This document shows, in pieces, positions 1 to 11,619 of a stretch of 64,000 nucleotides of DNA. The translations under genes were made by a program, and so were the position numbers. Every line of letters starts with the position of its first letter. The stretch's first letter is position 1. The stretch lies in assembly GCA_050084985.1 (NCBI GenBank), contig JBITNC010000002.1:1488001-1552000 (forward strand), written 5' to 3'. The notes under the pieces were generated by a model. The model saw nothing but the letters and a program-made list of their open reading frames with translations, had not been told where the DNA came from and searched no databases. The DNA comes from Nageia nagi (Eukaryota; Pinophyta).

Positions 1-1796
1 AAGGGAAATATAGCTAAAAGGAGATAAAAACACTAAATTCTTCCATTCCACGCTAATCAAACATAAAAGATCCACCCAAATCAAGGAAATAACTATTGAA
101 CAAAATGTTATCATAGTTGAAGAGGTTATCAAAATTGAAATTGGGGACTTCTTCAAGAGAAGATTTAGTGGGGGCAATGAAATAAAGGAAGAAGATATGA
201 CAAAGTGCTACATACTATTCCAAGAATAGTATCTACTTCTATGAACAAAGCTCTCAATAAGAAGATGTCGGAGGAAGAAATCAAAGAGGCATTATTCTCG
301 ATGAAAAGAGACAATGCCCCTAATCTAGATGGCATTCTAATTGACTTCTTTCAAAAATGTTGGGAGCTTGTCAAGATGGATGTAATGGAAGCAAATTGGG
401 AAGCTCAAAAATTTAGAAAAGTGGAAAAGAGAATGAATAACACCTTTGTAGATATACTAAAGAAAAAACCAATAGCCATTTCATTAGATGATTGCAAACC
501 AATCAATCTTTGTAATGTAGCTTATAAGATTCTTACAAAAGCATTAACATAGATATAAAACAAGGTTCTCCCTCACATAATCTCGGAATAGCAACATGCT
601 TTTGTAAAAGGATGCCAAATATTAGATGGGGTAGCAATAGTGCATGAAATCATCCACTATCTTAACAAGAACAGACAAGAAGGCATGCTTCTAAAATTGG
701 ATGTTAGCAAAGCTTATGACAAGATGTCATGGGCATTTTTAGACAAATCCTCCAAAGTTTTGCCTTTTCAAGATGGTGGAGGAAACTTATCTACGATTGT
801 AATTCAACCTCCTCCTTTTCCAATCTAGTTAATGATGCTACGAAAGGCTATCTTAGGAGTACTAGAGGTCTAAAACAAGGTGATTCAATATCATCGTCCT
901 TATTCATCATAATGGCAGAAGCTCTTGAAAGATCAATAACAACTGCAAAGAGAAGGAATATAATCATAGGTTTAAAGATAAGTAGCAAACTTCCCTATAT
1001 CACTAATATAAAACTTGTACATGGTACACTGCTTTTAGGAAAAGCTTTTGTTGAAGCAAAGGCTTTGAAACATGTCCTGAGTAGTTATGAAAGAATTTCC
1101 TTATTTCATGAACACTCTTATCCCAAGACAAAATAAAATTAAACATATCATCAACTACAACATTGAAAGTCTTCCTTCTTCTTACTTGGGTTTACCCCAT
1201 TTTGAAGGATAGTTTAATGCTCCACATTGGGATATAGTTATAGAAAGAGTCCCCAAAAAACTTGTGTTGGAGGAACAATTCTCTCAATCACCCTGGGAAG
1301 ATGGTATTGATTCAATCCACCCTTCAAAATCTCCCCATCTATATGATTTTCATGTTCAAAATCCCAACCAAGATCGTTGATAAGTTAGAAGCAATAATTA
1401 GAAATTTCTTATGGAAAGGAATAGAGGATAGGAACAGAGTTCATCTACTTAATTGCGAGACGATATGCCTCCCAAAATCATATGGAGATATGGGTCTTAA
1501 GAATTTCACAGCTCTTAACAAAGCATTGTCTACCAAATTAGTGTGGCGTCTAGCTAACTCTAGAGGAAATATCCAGAAGGAGATTATGAGAGCCAAATAT
1601 CTCCAGAATAAAGAACTATCTTCAACTCTATGGGACAAAGATTTAAAGGAAGGTTCAATTGTGTGGAATCACTTATAGAAGAGAAGTCTTTTGGGCCTAT
1701 TTACCCATAGAGGGATTGTGTTGCATAATGGAGCAAGTGAGTTTATGGAGGGACTTGCATTCATTATCAAACCATGAGTTATAGGGATAATGACCA

Positions 1797-1860
1797 TGTT
1801 ATGAACCGTTACACCAAAAGGTCGACCTATTAGTGAATCCGCACACCCAGGATCTTAACA
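1797..1860 (-). repeat. TRIM 64-bp LTR (3' LTR in element sense)
   Basis: Identical over 64 bp to 2002-2065. It starts TG and ends CA on either strand. In element orientation this is the downstream LTR. Confidence 0.93.
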
Positions 1861-1987
1861 TTCCACCACGCTCCGCATCCGACATCCTCGGCGGCTCTCA
1901 CTTGTGGCGGCTCTCACTCTAGTCTTCTCTAGGTAGCCCTTTCCACAGTAGCCCTTTCCGGGGATTCGAACTTGGGACGTATGGCTT

Positions 1988-1999
1988 GCTCTGATACCA
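1988..1999 (-). promoter_or_regulatory. TRIM primer-binding site (tRNA-iMet type)
   Basis: The minus strand reads TGGTATCAGAGC, a perfect match to the PBS used by most plant copia and TRIM elements. It lies two bases from the LTR end. Confidence 0.92.
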
Positions 2000-2001
2000 A
2001 A

Positions 2002-2065
2002 TGTTATGAACCGTTACACCAAAAGGTCGACCTATTAGTGAATCCGCACACCCAGGATCTTAACA
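2002..2065 (-). repeat. TRIM 64-bp LTR (5' LTR in element sense)
   Basis: Identical to 1797-1860. On the minus strand it is followed by a two-base spacer and then the primer-binding site at 1988-1999. Confidence 0.93.
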
Positions 2066-2175
2066 GACCATGGCAAGCACGAGGGGATGGGTGTTGATGA
2101 TATGAGGGAAGGATTCAATAGCGATTGACCAAAGATATGCTCGCAAGATGGAGTCTTGTATATGGTGGAGGTTGT

Positions 2176-2559
2176 TGAGATGTTTACTTGAGTTTTTCAT
2201 GTAGATGTGGTTGAGATTATGGTCAAAGCAGATACAAGGGGTAGCAAGATAAATAGAAAAAAAGAAATTATATTAATTTCCACAAATGACCAAAAGCAAT
2301 CAATGGGACTAAAGAGTGTACATGTCTAAAGCAGCATGAAAGGTTTAATGGCCCTCACTCAAAGCAAACTAAAAATCTAAGAACAATATAGGGACAAGTC
2401 CCGAGAAGGGGATAAATAATCGAACAAAGAAGCATAAGGAGCAAACATGGTCAAAGGGGAAGTCTCTCATGATCTGTCTAACTGTGCACTCCTGGACTTA
2501 TCTGTGTCTGTATTGGTGTTGCCATAGCTAAAGAAGGTTGTGATCCGTTACAACCTCAT
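2176..2559. other. Unassigned spacer between LINE-A and LINE-B
   Basis: No ORF, repeat or motif that I can name. It may hold the decayed 3' ends of the two converging LINEs. Confidence 0.5.
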
Positions 2560-2599
2560 AGAACTAAGGTTGACATGCACCCTTTGTCTAGTACATCGA

Positions 2600-3513
2600 G
2601 TAGGCCGAGGTGGGTCGTCAATCCTCCACCTACGAACTCCGTCTCCTGAGGTAATCGTGAAGAAAGAGGTAATCAAGCGATCTGTCGAGTGCTGAGAGTC
2701 GGATAATAGATGATTCCTGAGAAGAAAAGTCTCTCTGATAGAGTGCTAAACAGTGGTGGTCTGGGAACTGGAAGAATATCGAGATCGATCTATGTGAGTC
2801 CCAAAAAGATAGTAATACCGCCCTCGAATCTCATAATAAATCAAGAATCGGAAGATGAAACGATCTTCAATCTCAGGCTCTGTTAAACACAACTAGCAGA
2901 CTCGAAGCTCACGTGCCAAATGGTGATCCGACTCAATCCAAAGCTAATGGGAGCACACTTTGAACTGGCCTAGGAACATCTGCAAGCCAATAAGGAGGTG
3001 TAAATTGGCATACGTAGGAGGTCGAATCAACCCTCTGTCAAGCCTTAGGAAGTGATGTGAGTGGTGCAAAAACTTGGGTGTGAGGGGAGACTAGGGGGCA
3101 ACCCAAGTGCATTGAATATAGGCTCTGTAAAGCATGTCTATGATCGAAGCCAACGTAACATTAGGGTCTCTGTCACTGTCTCCCTAGGCTATAGGTAATT
3201 GGTCCGATGAAAACCCAAAGCGCTACAATGCCTCAAAGACCTCAGAGAACCAACACCAACGACAACCATGAGCTACCAAGTCCATGGACGATGCCAAGGC
3301 TCTGTAGGGGAGTCGATCATCTCGACCCATAAAAGCAAAGGTGTGGAGACAATGAAGAAAGAGGACCATCCATGCAAGGGACCGTATTTGTAAAGGCTGG
3401 CAGCCAAACTCTGCCAACATAATGTGGTGCGGAACAAACTTCTTGCTCCGAATAGAGCAGGATAGGGTGCCAACCAAGATCCACTTGACTGTGGCCCAAT
3501 ACGAGCTCCTCAA
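2600..3513 (-). pseudogene. LINE-B C-terminal region
   Basis: Minus-strand ORF 3513-3223 (FVPHHIMLAEFGCQPLQIR...) continues in broken frames with HHLARELRVC, CLTEPEIEDRFIFRFL and YYEIRGRYY down to about 2620. The spacing resembles the C-terminal C-C-H-C zinc segment of this LINE type. The expected His and last Cys appear replaced (R and L), so the segment is decayed. Identification is by remembered family pattern. Confidence 0.6.
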
Positions 3514-3675
3514 GCTGGGGCCCTAAACCTCAAAACCATATAATATTGTGGGAGTGACCAAAGTGTTGAATAACTAGAGCTTGGATGGTATATCCTGTAA
3601 ATGGAGCTGGGCACATTGTCTCTCTATGGAAGAAATTATTGCATATCCACGTTGAACTCTAGGTGGGGTTGCCAC

Positions 3676-4720
3676 TCACATAGAGAAACGAGGTCCCGTG
3701 AAAAGCACTTTCAAGTAGGTGTAAGATGTGGCAATCTCAATAGCCCTATCTCTATAAGTGATATGAGTCTGATCAACAACGACCTTTGAGGTGTTGAAGA
3801 CCACAATATTGGTTTTATTGAGATTAACCACCAAGTCTTGTTTGGCATTGAACAAATCAAGGGTATCCATCAAACGCTGAAGACCCTCTGTTATGTGAGA
3901 GAGTAGTACAATGTCATCGACAAAGAGAAGGATGGTGACATGAGTGGAGTGTAGAAGACACACGGTGTCGATGCCTGCAGTCTCAAGTATAAGTGACTCC
4001 AACTCATCAATATAGAGGCCAAATAGAGTTGGAGAAAGTGGGCAACCTTGTTTCACCCCAATGGTGCTATGGATCGTGTCAGATAGACCTTCTGTAGTAC
4101 GCACCCTCCCTGAAACCGATTCATATAAAGTCAAGATGGTTGTAAGGCGTAACTCGGGGATCCCCAATCGTCTAAGTCTATCCATGAGTCTATGACGCGA
4201 GACGGTATCAAAAGCCTTCCTGAAACCTACAAAATAGCTAAAAACTAGGGTCTTCTGAAACCTGGCCTCCTCAATAATCGCTCAAAGAGTGAGGATGTGA
4301 TCGGTGATGTGTGATCTCTATGGAAACCTGCCTGTCCTCCTACCCTAAAACCTCTAGGGTCTCCCAACTGAGATGGGTAGTGCTCGAGAGTGGTGGCATA
4401 AAGGTTGGCCATAGTGTGACCAGTCATAATGGTACGGTAATTGTTCGAGTTACAGGGGTCACCTGATTTGTGGATGGGGTGGATAATGTTCATGGTCCAG
4501 GGGGTGGGGAAGCCAATGCAAATGATGATGTTGAAAAGATGGGAGAAGAAGGGGGAAGAACGAAACTAGCATGTTTGAGATATTTAGATTGAAGGTTTTC
4601 GATGTCAGGTGCTTTCCCAGAACTAAGTTTACAGATGGCTTTATGGACGAGGGTAGGGGGAGAAGAAGTCAAAGGAGGAAGGGTGGGTGATAATGGGTGA
4701 AGGGATATGGTTTGCATCGA
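3676..4720 (-). pseudogene. LINE-B reverse transcriptase
   Basis: Three adjacent minus-strand frames hold consecutive RT blocks. 4717-4490 has LSSGKAPDIENLQSKYLKHA (block with G-K-A-P). 4493-4245 has HPIHKSGDPCNSNNYRTI and GQAGF. 4185-3676 has GVKQGCPLSPTLFGLYIDEL followed by the catalytic box LLFVDDIVLLSH and LNKTNIVVF. The catalytic Asp pair is kept, but frameshifts near 4490 and 4200 make it non-functional. The domain would copy element RNA at the nicked target. Confidence 0.85.
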
Positions 4721-5489
4721 TGTAGAGCTTAGAGGTATAAATGCTCCAGTCCTGTAGGTTGATGAGGCTAGTGTGATGTCATTTAGGTGAAAAAGAGCAC
4801 CAAAAAAGATTTGGGATCAATGTGGAGTGTCGAGATGATATCTTGTCGTCTTTTGGCCAAGAAGTGACGCTTCTTGGTCCTCAAGAGTCGATGGTAAGAG
4901 CGATGCAAGGAATGGATGACATGAGGGGGGTTTGCGAAGGCGATGGTTTGTTTAAGTTGGTTGTGGCTAGATTTACACTCCATATTGAACCATTGGCTTG
5001 TCAAAGAGTGGCTAGGACATCAAGGGCGGGGTGGAAGGTGGGTGGTGTGAGGTAAAATCTGCATGTCAGTGGAGTGCAAGATCTCAGAAAGGAAAAGCAC
5101 CTGGTCATCAATGGAAGAGAGAGTGCATGTGGGGGAGTTTATGTTTCAGAACAAAGCTATAATAGAAGTGGAAGGGTAAGCATGAGATAAGCATGATCAA
5201 ATAGAAGTGGAGTATCAAAGATACTGAAATCAATTATAGAAAAGGCAAAGGGAATATTAGCTAGAACATAATCAACCACTATAATGCCACCAACAAAAAG
5301 GAAACAAGTAAAATGATTGAATTACGAAATTCAGTAATCCCATTTAAGATGATCAAATCATGCGCTTCATTGAAATTGAGTAGGTGTTTTTCATAAGGTT
5401 AAATATTTCTCTTGGCATCATTTGATTATCGTGATAGACCAAAATCATTAAGATCAATCTCCAACAATCAAAGAGGATATGAGGAAATA

Positions 5490-5720
5490 TCATGTAGGTA
5501 GTATTAGGATGTGCTTGCCTGTTCATTGAAGTCCCCTAGTACCATGATATCACCCAAGAGGGAAAAACTAAAGATCTTAAGATAGAGATCCAGGTAGCAT
5601 GAATCACCATCATTTATAAAAGAATGCATCGAGTAAGGAGGAGGAAAGTAACATAATGTAAAGATGTCATGATGTTGGCTTCCTATCAAGAGAGCTCCAT
5701 ATGTATCTGACATGGAGACC
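5490..5720 (-). pseudogene. LINE-B endonuclease fragment
   Basis: Minus-strand ORF of 69 residues ending in the core GDIMVLGDFNEQAS. The G-D-F-N box is diagnostic for the apurinic-type (EEP) endonuclease that nicks target DNA in L1-like elements. The preceding LCYFPPPYS and YLDLYL segments fit the sequence before that box in plant LINEs. Upstream and downstream parts of the domain are in other frames or lost. Confidence 0.75.
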
Positions 5721-6079
5721 TAAGCATTCTAATTGAATATCATGATATAGGCAAGTGACACCTCAATAGCCTTTAGTACCTTGGTGAGTCCCAAGTCTAT
5801 AAGCAAAAAACCAAGAATAACATCTATGGGATGGTAGTAGCTTCAATTGTGTTTAGTATGCTTTGGTAAGAAGGACAAGATCCTTATCACTAATTACATA
5901 ATTCAATGAAATTGGAAAAGAGAATAAAGAGCCACCACAATTTCACACAACATTTTTGATATGAGACCATAGACTTGATGTTTGGCATCATGTTGATGTG
6001 CGCCAAGGTTTAGTCCATCCTAAAGGACTATTGCATATCCAAACTTTGTCGCTTCAAACAACAACTAATTTGCTTTGTT

Positions 6080-6260
6080 TTTTGACTTCAATCGTTTTGT
6101 TTTTATTACCTTTGTGCTCTTCATATTGCAATCAAATCAAATCTTCATCAAGGAATACTCTATCTCGAAACAAAATAATTCTCTTAGCTTGTTCACCTCC
6201 TAAATGGAAATGGATAATAAGAGTCTCATCAGGGGTAATCCAAGTTTTGTCAAGGGTGAT
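6080..6260 (-). pseudogene. Possible LINE-B ORF1 C-terminal fragment
   Basis: The minus strand has an open stretch reading WITPDETLIIHFHLGGEQAK and then RVFLDEDL before a TGA stop. The x-F-x-D-x-D-L pattern, short basic tail and position just before the endonuclease recall the end of LINE ORF1. This is resemblance from memory, not an alignment. The opposite-strand ORF at 5998-6336 looks like a chance shadow. Confidence 0.35.
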
Positions 6261-7424
6261 ATTTTTCAAATCCAAGGTCTCATGTAGGAAAGCATGGCCA
6301 GTATGTAATGTGTTGGTTGTTTTTGGAAGACTGTAAACTCGATGATTGAGTTACTTGGTGTGGCACATCTTCTCCTCCTCAAATATTGCATGTATTATCA
6401 TTTCAACCATTGGTGAGGTTATCTTCCCTTAAACAACTTGTACCCATGATTTTTAATCCTCCACTTGTTTCTAAATGGATTGTTGTTAAGCAATTGTCTC
6501 TTATTGAATTGCTTAATTTTGAGTTCAAAAATCACTTCTTAGAGTTGTTGTGAGATCTTTGTGATGGGAGTAATTTGAGTGTTCAAGATGGTTGGCTATA
6601 TCCTTCAATTCTATGATGAGAACATTTCTATCATTTGCTTGCTACTTCAATTATATTTCTAAGAGAGGTTCCTTTAACAACATGATATGCTCTACTTGTG
6701 TGATTGTAATCGTGTGTTGGTCACAAACGATGAAAGAGAGTTTAGAAGTTAATATCTCAAGCATGTTGATTCTTAATTTGAACATCTTTTCAAAATAATT
6801 CTTTATATCCATAACAAGATCTTTAATTCTTGATATGTCTTCGTGATCCATTAGAATTGAATTATTTATGGTATCAAGACCATCCACATTTTTAGATTTC
6901 TTTTTTAGGGGCATAATGAGGGGTTTTAAGATCTTTTGTGTTAAAGTCGAAGGGCTAGAAAATAATTCCAAAGCCATCGCACTTTAAGCCCTTGATCCTT
7001 GACCAAAAATTATCACAATCACAAAGGAAGAAGGTGACAAACTTCACCTTAAGGGAAATGGAGAAGCCACCCCAAGTAACAAAATAGGTAGGGATAAAAG
7101 TGAAAAATCATATAAGATTTATGATGTTATTACCTTACCTTTATCGTCATCTTTTCCTACTTGTAAACTTGTAATTTTTTAAGTTTGACAATCATATATA
7201 AAGGAAGATCTAAAGAAAGTTACATATCATTCCACAAAAATAACCTAAAAGATCTAAAGGATTATGACAAAGATAAATGGCTATATCATTTCAACCTAGA
7301 CTCTCTTAGTTGTTTAAAAAGACTTAACTTCAAAGTTCACACAAAGATCAAAGGACAAACCAATACGAAAAGAATAATCACATGCTTGGCAAGTTGTATC
7401 AGAAAGCGATATTAATGTTGTGAG
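6261..7424. other. AT-rich region without a supported gene
   Basis: A minus-strand ORF of 108 codons (6977-6651) and a plus-strand ORF of 76 codons (7185-7415) are open, but neither shows a recognisable domain or start context. They may be decayed LINE-B ORF1 or chance. Confidence 0.5.
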
Positions 7425-7547
7425 GTCAAAGTCGCTAGGTGGAAGTCCATTATGACTTCAACATATACAAAATCTATGTTTAAAAGTCAAAGTCACTAGG
7501 TGGAAGTTGATAATAACTTCATCATCTACAAAAAACATATTTAGAAG
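7425..7547. repeat. Imperfect 61-bp tandem duplication
   Basis: The unit beginning gtcaaagtcgctaggtgga at 7425 recurs with substitutions at 7486 (gtcaaagtcactaggtgga). Two copies; no function visible. Confidence 0.75.
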
Positions 7548-8117
7548 TTGGAATCATAACAAACTCCAATGCTAATCAACATGTGCCCCATCACAATGAG
7601 TTAAGGCTATCAACTCAATTTCTTTTCTTCCAACTCCGAGTCCTCTTATCAAGCTAGAACAAGTCTCTATTTATCCAACGTTGAAATATGTCATACCACT
7701 ACCTACAAATTTCAACAAAGTTCTAGCCTACAATCACCAAAGCAAGCCCAAAAAAAGGCTTCAAATTTAATTAAGGAAATGGGCCACACTAGAAGTGTAC
7801 ACTACAAGTTTGACTAAGATCCCCATTGCTTGTTTTCATCTTCACCCTTAACGGAGATCCTCATCAATTGTTTTCGCCTTCACCCTCAACATGAAAGTGC
7901 AATGCAAAAGAACTTATGAGTTTGGAGACACCTAAAGCTCTCACAACATATATTTTCGAGTCCAAAAGTAAGGTTAAAGTTAGGGCATGTCCAGCAAAAG
8001 CAAAAAATCGTTGGGAGTCACCAACACCTTCAATGCGAAGCACATAATAAGCTATGCACCAACAAAATCTGAGAGAAACCAAGTTTACGATTACAAACAA
8101 AAAACCACTTGCATAGG

Positions 8118-8166
8118 GGAAACTTCTGCAAGAAAGAAGGGTGGAAACTTCTGCAAGAAAGAAGGG
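8118..8166 (+). repeat. 25-bp tandem duplication in a possible zinc-knuckle remnant
   Basis: The 25-base unit at 8118-8142 is repeated at 8143-8166 with no mismatch that I see. The surrounding short frame (7987-8175) ends NFCKKEGHI, which recalls the end of a copia gag zinc knuckle, but one half-motif is weak evidence. Confidence 0.7.
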
Positions 8167-8219
8167 CACATCTAAGTCGAGGAAGGCTCCAACTTCAGCT
8201 TGTGGGAACTATAGAGAGC

Positions 8220-11200
8220 GCCCGCCCTTCAATTGTGTTGGATTTGAGCACAAATTCTCATAGCTTACACGATGCATGAGCATCTCTATCATATTTGAAT
8301 ATCCAATATCCCGCTCAAACGCTCCAATATCCCACTCAAAGGTTATTTCAAATTAATAATTCAAATTACAATTATATACAATTAAAATTCGATAAATAAA
8401 TAAACAAAAGACTTTGTTAGAGATAGAAAGCCTATTAATTAACTACTTATGTTTTTGGAGGACAAATCCTAGCTATCAAAAACCCTCTAAATGATGTTTT
8501 TGTTTTGATATTACCGAAACATGATTCTATGGACAATCTAAAGTAAGTCAAAACAACTTCAAGCAACTAATACACTTAAAATCATATCACAAAAATCATA
8601 AACGATCTAGCTATTGATATTTGATTGTTAATGATCTCTATCATGATCTAATATTCATCTATTTCCACACCCAATAAGTCAATATAACAAATGGATGACA
8701 TTTCTAAGATGTCAAGGGCAATTTGTGATATACCTACCTCAGAGAGCCTTCTCTCATGGAGTTTGTTATTCAAGGAGTGGTTAGTGATCCAACCACCTAC
8801 CTATCATCGCAATCCTTCTTTCCCCAACTATATAAATCGATGTAAAACAAGGTACATGTATGCCTTTAATAAGATAAACAATATTACAAATGGATACGGA
8901 TGACATTACAAAAAGATTTCTTAGTATTACAAAATATAAGTTTATATGGATCATGATCATATCATTGCTCTTTAAATATCACAAATATTGTAATAAATCA
9001 AAAATTATTTTTAAGTACCTACAAGCACTTTGCAACATGTAAGTAGCAACAAATTCATCATATGAATTATATGCTCGAAATATAATTTATGACGAATATG
9101 GAAACATCCAAGCCACCTAACAGTTTGGAAGACTCGATTTACACTATACCCTTGGTTTTTTAAAAGCCAATATGAAATCAATACAATTTTCAAATAAAAA
9201 TCAATACAATTTTCAAACAAATTACATAAAGAAAAGAAAATAAAGCTTCAAAAAGTTGCCTCCACTAGGAAAAACATTTCTGAAACCTATGCCTCAATTA
9301 ATTAAACCATTATGTTAAAAACTTCAAAGAACCACTGTTTATGGCTCGTTAGAGAAAGACCTTTATTTCCTCATGATATATTTATTACACTTCATACGTA
9401 CATTGGTAACATGCATAATGGCAACACGATTTATTGCGATGCAAACACATAAGAAACTAGGAATGTCCACAAAGCATCTACATGAAGTGACATGTGCATC
9501 GTATAGAATTTAACTACAACAATTGATGTTCAAGCTGCCCGTGATAAATCAAAATTTAGTCAAAAGTCTGCCCAAAACAATGACGCTATTTTTTATACTT
9601 GTCCCCTTTAGAAATGGGCATGTCAGGAACTAACCAAGATTTCCCACTATGACTTCACTATGGTTTCAATGTCAAACTTCAGTCCGTATGACCCTTGAAA
9701 ATAAGATTCACGTGTCTCATCTGCTATGATGTGTAGATCTATAAATGAAAAAATTTTGTGAAGATCATTGCAAAACAAAATCTAAAATATGAATACCAAA
9801 AACATCAAGGTGTCTCATCAGTTATGATACGTAGATTTAAAAATAAATAAATTTTGTTAAGATAATTACAAAACAAAATCTAAAATATGAACACAACTAC
9901 AATTATTTATAATATGTATCATGATAAAGAATCACTTCAATTGGATAATCAAACAGACAAGCATAAACTCCATTTTTGTCTTTAACGCATCTGTTCAAAG
10001 ATAAAGTGTGTTAATCCTGAGAAATAATCTAAAAAAAAAGGTTGTCAGGGTGCAAGAAGTGCATGTACAAGTACCTGATACATAGCTTTAAAGCATGGAT
10101 ATATACGGTACCAGGGTGTGACAATTTAAGTATGCAATGGAAACACTCAAAATATATTACTTAAAAGCATGTAAGTAAAAATTATGAAACATGACAAATA
10201 AGACTGGAGATCTAGAATATGGCAGGAGAGTAAGAGGATAGCAGAACAGAAATGGGTAGAATGAAAAATAAACAGGCTTTCAACAGTTTCATAGCTATAT
10301 AAAATTATAATGCAGGCAAAGGGTATATTTTCAAATGTGTGAGTGCATCAGGTGCAAGGAATTTCACAGTACATACATAGTTCCTGCTACATTGCGGACA
10401 TACATAGTTCCTGCTACATTGCTAAAAATATTTTGGAAGTTAGCGGAATCGTGTTGTTGAGACCCGGATTCATCTGAGACTTACAGGCCTATTTCCTATT
10501 CCAATTCAAACTTGTTGGAAAGACTCGATAAGAACTCATCAGAGACTTGAAAAGTTCAAAGAACTGTTATAATTTAGCAAATGTCACAGAATTATATGCT
10601 ATTTTTATGTGTTCCTAGACACCAATGACATACAAACATTAACTGATTAAAATTAGAAATGATGGCTGAAAAGAAAGAAAGAAATATGTAGGTATGAAAT
10701 CTACTTCAATATTGTTTTGTTTCCCCCATTTTGACAGTAAAAAGTCACGACATCTTGGAAAGACTCGACAATATAGTCATTTGGACTTAATAGACCTGAA
10801 TCAGCTACAGAATCAGAGAGTCTTTTCAAGACTTGCAACCTTTCAAAGGTTTATTAAATAATTAAGAATTACGTCCTGCATATAAAAGAAAATGCTATAA
10901 TCTACATCATTTAACAAAAAATACTAGTCCAAAATACCCATGGATATTTGTACCAAGTAGATTTAAAAACATATATATATTGATAATGGCTATGAATTGG
11001 ATAAGTAACTAATTGAATTCCAATTGATGACAGTAATAACAGCGTACAAACATGCACGTATAGCTAAAAATCACTAAAGAACACCCCAGAATATATTTTC
11101 CCCAAAGATTTTTATTATTGACTTATACAGGGTAACTAAAACTAAAACTTAGGGCTTCACAAAACACATCTTACAAACAAGTTTGATATTCCAAAGTGTA

Positions 11201-11340
11201 AAGAGAATGCTCAGCCCAATGCTAGCAAAATTTATATCTTAGTGATAGAAAACTTAAGAACCACTTAATAAATTTTAAAAATTAGCCTAAGCCTAAAGAA
11301 AAACCAAATTAATTTAATTTCTTGTATATTCTGAGAGCAT
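8220..11340. other. AT-rich intergenic DNA with two local duplications
   Basis: No gene or named element recognised on either strand. An ~82-bp unit at 9712-9793 is imperfectly repeated at 9810-9892. A 27-bp unit at 10371-10397 is repeated at 10398-10422. The words ttggaaagactcgat/c recur near 10514 and 10757, possibly an older diverged repeat. Confidence 0.55.
10371..10422. repeat. 27-bp tandem duplication
   Basis: The unit acatacatagttcctgctac... occurs at 10371-10397 and again at 10398-10422 without mismatch over 25 bases. Likely a recent slippage or repair duplication. Confidence 0.85.
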
Positions 11341-11353
11341 TCAAGCAGTTGAT

Positions 11354-11585
11354 ACTTACAGTGTGACTTAGTTACACCTCTGTGGAACTATATTGAACTC
11401 GGAACATTCAGAAGCCTCACAGCCCCTGCCTAACAACTTAAGGGTTGCATTCAGATGACGATCAACTGCATAAAGCACTCCTGAAATTCCTGCAGCATGT
11501 GTATCGACAGCCTTGTCACACAACACAGGCAAGATTCTAGTTGGGGCTTTATCACTAGTTTGATCATAAAATGCATATATATAGT
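11354..11585 (-). other. Exon-like ORF segment, unrecognised
   Basis: Part of a minus-strand ORF (11616-11368). From about residue 21 on (SDKAPTRILPVLCDKAVDTH, then GISGVLYAVDRHLNATLKLL) the composition is more protein-like than its AT-rich surroundings. After the frame's TAA stop the minus strand reads CACTGTAAGTATC near 11357, a strong-looking 5' splice site, and several AG acceptors lie upstream. It could be an exon, a decayed gene fragment, or part of an untranslated exon downstream of the RING gene. I do not recognise the protein. Confidence 0.3.
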
Positions 11586-11619
11586 ACATTTGTAACATGG
11601 GATAGCAATTACCCATGTA

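Larger units (their letters stand above)
1797..2065 (-). mobile_element. Complete TRIM/SMART miniature LTR retrotransposon
   Basis: A 269-bp element bounded by two identical 64-bp direct repeats that begin TG and end CA, flanked by a perfect 5-bp target duplication GACCA (1792-1796 and 2066-2070). Read on the minus strand, the first LTR (2065-2002) is followed after two bases by TGGTATCAGAGC (1999-1988), the classic primer-binding site complementary to the 3' end of plant initiator tRNA-Met. The internal region is about 140 bp and has no ORF. A purine-rich stretch lies just before the second LTR on the minus strand. It is non-coding and depends on proteins from other elements. Identical LTRs suggest a fairly young insertion. 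It sits inside LINE-A. Boundaries rest on LTR termini, target duplication and PBS together, so I am confident in the class; the family name is inference. Confidence 0.93.
1..2175 (+). mobile_element. L1-type LINE remnant (LINE-A), reverse transcriptase part
   Basis: Degenerate non-LTR retrotransposon that runs off the left edge, so the endonuclease is not visible. The sequence opens in the linker before the reverse transcriptase (KGDKNTKFFHS near 20-50). RT motifs follow in order: NAPNLDG (about 310-335), KPINLCN (about 500), KLDVSKAYDKMSW (about 695-735), RGLKQGDSIS (about 865). Near 1010-1020, where the catalytic F-x-D-D box should be, I read LVHGT, so the two aspartates are lost. The C-terminal part shows FLWKG and LPKSYGDMGLKNF (1400-1510). 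These motifs fall in several frames (205-552, 640-828, 729-1136, 1262-1678) with stops between them, so it is dead. LINE-like sequence continues past 1790 and is cut by a miniature LTR element at 1797-2065. The right boundary is approximate and no poly(A) tail was found. Confidence 0.85.
2560..6260 (-). mobile_element. LINE-B: degenerate non-LTR retrotransposon of a second family
   Basis: Minus-strand LINE with parts in the expected order: a possible ORF1 C-terminus (about 6260-6080), the end of the APE-type endonuclease (5720-5490), a linker (5004-4783), reverse transcriptase (4717-3676) and a C-terminal region with a decayed zinc-binding segment (3513-2600). The wording of the motifs differs from LINE-A and LINE-C: GVKQGCPLSPTLFGLYIDEL rather than GLKQGD, so this is a separate lineage. 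Every segment is broken by stops or frameshifts, although the RT catalytic box is still F-V-D-D. Both ends are approximate; no target duplication or tail was found. Confidence 0.82.

Noticed and set aside
1797-2065. Possible tRNA gene suggested by B-box-like and A-box-like words
   Set aside because: No cloverleaf can be drawn, and the words sit in the interior of an LTR-bounded TRIM. Kept only as an observation on the TRIM.
3601-3789. Plus-strand ORFs over LINE-B (3601-3789, 4822-5055)
   Set aside because: They oppose clear minus-strand RT and linker motifs and have no domain.
6651-6977. 108-codon minus-strand ORF as a gene
   Set aside because: No domain, no start context and AT-rich composition; may be decayed LINE ORF1 or chance.
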